Of a stretch of DNA of 64,000 nucleotides, positions 61,482 through 64,000 are shown in pieces; position 1 is the stretch's first letter, and each line of letters begins with the position of its first letter. The DNA is from Streptomyces cyaneofuscatus (GTDB taxonomy: Bacteria; Actinomycetota; Actinomycetes; Streptomycetales; Streptomycetaceae), in contig NZ_JOEM01000011.1 in the NCBI RefSeq assembly GCF_000718135.1, forward strand, positions 151,748 through 215,747, in the 5' to 3' direction. A program made the position numbers and the translations under genes. Under the pieces are notes generated by a model. That model was not told the origin of the DNA. It saw only the letters and a program-made list of their open reading frames with translations, and searched no databases.

Positions 61482-62497
61482 GCGCCCCGACCCCCGAGCC
61501 GGCCGAACCCACAGCGGTCCCCGCGACCCCTGCGGCTCCGGAGCCCGCCGACGGCGCCCGCCCGTCCTTGGAAGCCCTCCGCTCCGAGATCGCCAAGGCC
61601 GTGGTCGGCCAGGACCCGGCTGTCACCGGACTCGTCGTCGCGCTGCTCTGCCGCGGACACGTACTCCTCGAAGGCGTCCCCGGAGTCGCCAAGACCCTCC
61701 TGGTCCGGGCCCTCGCCGCCTCCCTCGAACTCGACACCAAGCGCGTCCAGTTCACCCCCGATCTCATGCCGAGCGACGTAACGGGCTCCCTCGTCTACGA
61801 CGCCCGTACCGCCGAGTTCTCCTTCCAGCCCGGCCCGGTCTTCACCAATCTGCTGCTCGCCGACGAGATCAACCGCACCCCTCCCAAGACGCAGGCCTCC
61901 CTCCTGGAAGCGATGGAAGAGCGTCAGGTCACCGTCGACGGCACCCCCCGCCCGCTGCCGGACCCCTTCCTCGTCGCCGCGACCCAGAACCCCGTCGAAT
62001 ACGAGGGCACCTACCCGCTGCCGGAAGCCCAGCTGGACCGCTTCCTACTCAAACTGACCGTGCCTCTGCCCTCCCGCCAGGACGAGATCAACGTCCTCAC
62101 CCGTCACGCCGACGGCTTCAACCCCCGCGACCTCAAGGCAGCAGGCATACGGCCCGTCGCAGGCCCCGCCGATCTGGAAGCGGCCCGCGCGGCCGTCGCG
62201 AAGACCACGGTCTCCCCCGAGATCGCCGGCTATGTGGTGGATATCTGTCGTGCCACGCGCGAATCCCCCTCGCTCGCTCTGGGCGTCTCCCCCCGAGGCG
62301 CCACCGCACTGCTCTCGACCGCACGCGCCTGGGCCTGGCTCACCGGCCGGGACTACGTCACCCCGGACGATGTGAAGGCCTTGGCGCTTCCCACACTCCG
62401 TCATCGCATCCACCTGCGGCCCGAGGCGGAAATGGAGGGAGTCACCCCCGACTCCGTCATCACCTCGGTGCTCGCCCACGTCCCCGTACCCCGATGA
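61478..62497 (+). CDS. MoxR-family AAA+ ATPase
   Basis: A 339-residue MoxR ATPase. Walker A is EGVPGVAKTLL (about residues 67-77), Walker B is LLADEINRTPPKTQASLLEAM (about 127-147), and sensor 1 is AATQNPVEYEGTYPLPEAQLDRFL (about 167-190). The C-terminal lid domain is complete. MoxR proteins act as chaperones that mature or insert cofactors into partner complexes, often with DUF58 and VWA proteins encoded next door. The ATG overlaps the previous gene by 4 bp; the DUF58 gene begins 10 bp after its stop. Confidence 0.95.
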   Translation: MSAPTPEPAEPTAVPATPAAPEPADGARPSLEALRSEIAKAVVGQDPAVTGLVVALLCRGHVLLEGVPGVAKTLLVRALAASLELDTKRVQFTPDLMPSDVTGSLVYDARTAEFSFQPGPVFTNLLLADEINRTPPKTQASLLEAMEERQVTVDGTPRPLPDPFLVAATQNPVEYEGTYPLPEAQLDRFLLKLTVPLPSRQDEINVLTRHADGFNPRDLKAAGIRPVAGPADLEAARAAVAKTTVSPEIAGYVVDICRATRESPSLALGVSPRGATALLSTARAWAWLTGRDYVTPDDVKALALPTLRHRIHLRPEAEMEGVTPDSVITSVLAHVPVPR

Positions 62498-62507
62498 GGC
62501 GGTGACC

Positions 62508-63821
62508 ATGGCCCTCACCGGACGTACCGCACTGCTGGCCGCGCTGGGATCACTCCCCGTAGGCATCCTCGCTCCGAGCTGGGCCGGGATGCTCGCGGTC
62601 AACGCACCGCTCTCACTAGCGATTCTGTGCGACTACGCCCTGGCAGCGCCAGTGCGAACGCTCCGATTCACTCGATCCGGCGATACATCTGTTCGACTTG
62701 GTGACGCGGCCGATGTGCAACTCACCGTGACCAACAGCTCGCGGCGGCGGCTCCGGGCCCAGCTCCGCGATGCCTGGCCGCCGAGCAGTTGGCCCACCGG
62801 CACCGAACAGGCCGCGTCCCGCCACACATTGACGGTCCCTGCCGACGAGCAGCGGCGCCTGACCACTGTTCTGCGTCCCACCCGCCGCGGCGACCGCAGG
62901 GCCGAGCGCATCACGGTCCGCTCGTACGGCCCGCTCGGCCTCGCCGCCCGCCAAGGCAACCACCGCGTCCCCTGGTCCGTGCGGGTGCTGCCCCCGTTCA
63001 CCAGCCGGAAGCACCTGCCGTCCCGGCTCGCCCGCCTCCGCGAACTCGATGGCCGCACCAGCGTTCTGACGCGCGGTGAGGGCACGGAGTTCGACAGCCT
63101 GCGGGCGTACGTGCCGGGAGACGACACCCGTTCCATCGACTGGCGGGCAACGGCACGCCAGTCGGCCGTCGCGGTCCGGACGTGGCGCCCCGAGCGCGAC
63201 CGCCACATCCTCATCGTCCTGGACACCGGACGCACCTCCGCGGGCCGCGTGGGCGACGTCCCCCGCCTCGATGCGGCGATGGACGCCACCCTGCTCCTCA
63301 CCGCACTCGCGACGCGCGCCGGCGACCGCGTGGACCTCCTCGCCTACGACCGCCGCGTCCGAGCCCGTGTACAGGGCCGGACCTCCGCAGGCGACGTCCT
63401 GGCGACGGTCGTCGACACCCTCGCCACACTGGAGCCCGAGCTCGTCGAGACGGATGCCAGGGGTCTCAGCACCACAGCACTCTCCGCCGCCCCCCGCGGC
63501 TCGCTGATCGTTCTCCTGACATCCCTGGAGGCCGCGCCTATCGAAGAGGGCCTCCTCCCGCTGCTCCCTCAGCTCACCCAGCGCCACACGGTTCTGCTGG
63601 CCGCCGTGTCCGATCCACGGATCGAGGAGATGGCAAAGGCCCGGGGCACGGTGGACGCGGTGTACGACGCCGCCGCCGGCACCCAGGCCCAGGCCGAACG
63701 CCGCAGCACGGCGGAGAAACTCCAGCGCCATGGCGTCGTCGTCGTGGACGCCACCCCGGACACCATCGCCCCCGCCCTCGCCGACGCCTATCTGGCCCTC
63801 AAGGCCGCAGGCCGCCTCTGA
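62508..63821 (+). CDS. DUF58-domain protein (VWA-like, MoxR partner)
   Basis: A 437-residue protein. Two N-terminal hydrophobic segments (about 3-40) anchor it. A beta-rich segment (about 60-150) leads to the DUF58 core EFDSLRAYVPGDDTRSIDWRATARQ (about residues 184-208), followed by a VWA-like fold (RHILIVLDTGRTSAG). The first metal-binding Asp is there, but the DxSxS motif reads DTGRT, so metal binding may be lost. I use ATG 62508 with GAGG 8 nt upstream; GTG at 62502 is an alternative. It is the last gene of the operon and is followed by a terminator, convergent to the rrn operon. Confidence 0.9.
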   Translation: MALTGRTALLAALGSLPVGILAPSWAGMLAVNAPLSLAILCDYALAAPVRTLRFTRSGDTSVRLGDAADVQLTVTNSSRRRLRAQLRDAWPPSSWPTGTEQAASRHTLTVPADEQRRLTTVLRPTRRGDRRAERITVRSYGPLGLAARQGNHRVPWSVRVLPPFTSRKHLPSRLARLRELDGRTSVLTRGEGTEFDSLRAYVPGDDTRSIDWRATARQSAVAVRTWRPERDRHILIVLDTGRTSAGRVGDVPRLDAAMDATLLLTALATRAGDRVDLLAYDRRVRARVQGRTSAGDVLATVVDTLATLEPELVETDARGLSTTALSAAPRGSLIVLLTSLEAAPIEEGLLPLLPQLTQRHTVLLAAVSDPRIEEMAKARGTVDAVYDAAAGTQAQAERRSTAEKLQRHGVVVVDATPDTIAPALADAYLALKAAGRL

Positions 63822-63835
63822 GGCTCTCCGACAAC

Positions 63836-63884
63836 GGCCTCCGGTGAGCGACGGACGACGCTTGTCACTCGCTCACCGGAGGCC
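63836..63884 (+). terminator. Terminator of the MoxR/DUF58 operon
   Basis: A perfect 16-bp stem (63836-63851 with 63869-63884) and 17-nt loop, 14 bp after the DUF58 stop. Confidence 0.75.
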
Positions 63885-63913
63885 AAAGGCTTCGGACATC
63901 TCCGGAACGCAGA

Positions 63914-63943
63914 AAAGCCCCGCACCATACGGTGCGGGGCTTT
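63914..63943 (-). terminator. rrn operon terminator
   Basis: A perfect 13-bp stem (63914-63926 with 63931-63943) with a 4-nt loop, followed on the minus strand by TTTTCT. It sits directly downstream of the 5S rRNA 3' end. Confidence 0.88.
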
Positions 63944-63954
63944 CCCGGAAAAAT

Positions 63955-64000
63955 TGTTCGGCGGCGTCCTACTCTCCCACAGGGTCCCCCCTGCAGTACC
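63955..64000 (-). rRNA. rrf: 5S ribosomal RNA (3' end only; gene continues past window)
   Basis: The minus strand reads GGTACTGCAGG at the window edge, then GTGGGAGAGTAGGACGCCGC and CGAACAA, the invariant 3' end of streptomycete 5S rRNA. The terminator stem begins about 11 nt later. This places the rest of an rrn operon (16S-23S) beyond the right edge, transcribed leftward. Confidence 0.95.

Overview
The window is high-GC actinobacterial chromosome, almost certainly Streptomyces. The case rests on codon-position GC bias, the gene order, and recognisable blocks: ftsEX - prfB - two Pka-type Ser/Thr kinases, NAD-glutamate dehydrogenase of the 180-kDa class, secA, hpf - comF - lpqB - mtrB - mtrA - mtnA, and an rrn operon end. 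From memory the order resembles the S. coelicolor SCO2968-SCO3019 region. No insertion sequence, prophage, integrase, tRNA or CRISPR array was seen; this is core or near-core chromosome with one accessory-looking cell-envelope block.

Layout. 1-7.5 kb: the 3'-truncated ftsX and ftsE, a tiny zinc-ribbon tail-anchored protein, an LAETG sortase-substrate stalk protein with a 45-bp repeat array, prfB, and the membrane kinases PkaB and PkaA. 8-12 kb: a 1,327-residue FHA plus FtsK/EssC-like protein with ten 13-residue SGRTPYP repeats, transcribed divergently from the kinases. 12.2-15.9 kb: a three-gene sugar ABC importer whose first permease carries a large extracytoplasmic insert.

16-36.6 kb is a surface-glycopolymer locus. 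Four large proteins combine a GT2 glycosyltransferase domain with a TagF-type (CDP-polyol phosphotransferase) domain. With them are one stand-alone TagB/TagF-like enzyme, a GT4 glycosyltransferase, two methyltransferases (one TylF-like), a polytopic membrane protein, a TetR regulator and a TagGH-type ABC exporter. Catalytic motifs are lost in a mosaic way: one fusion has a degenerate GT2 half, one has lost both TagF histidines, one has lost the first TagF histidine, and one keeps everything. I infer a methylated, glycosylated polyol-phosphate wall polymer made by paired active and inactive modules.

36.6-64 kb is housekeeping: NAD-GDH, a PfpI-like protein, HAD phosphatase, a DUF6912-type protein, an Rv3235-type protein, SecA without its zinc tail, GNAT, an HTH_42 (YcaQ-type) protein, an orphan NarL-type regulator, long-form HPF, ComF, and the mtnA-mtrA-mtrB-lpqB operon. 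Divergent from it is a five-gene membrane operon (six-helix protein, DUF4129, DUF4350, MoxR, DUF58) that converges on the 3' end of a 5S rRNA gene at the window edge. Many convergent gene pairs are separated by strong GC hairpins, which are listed individually.
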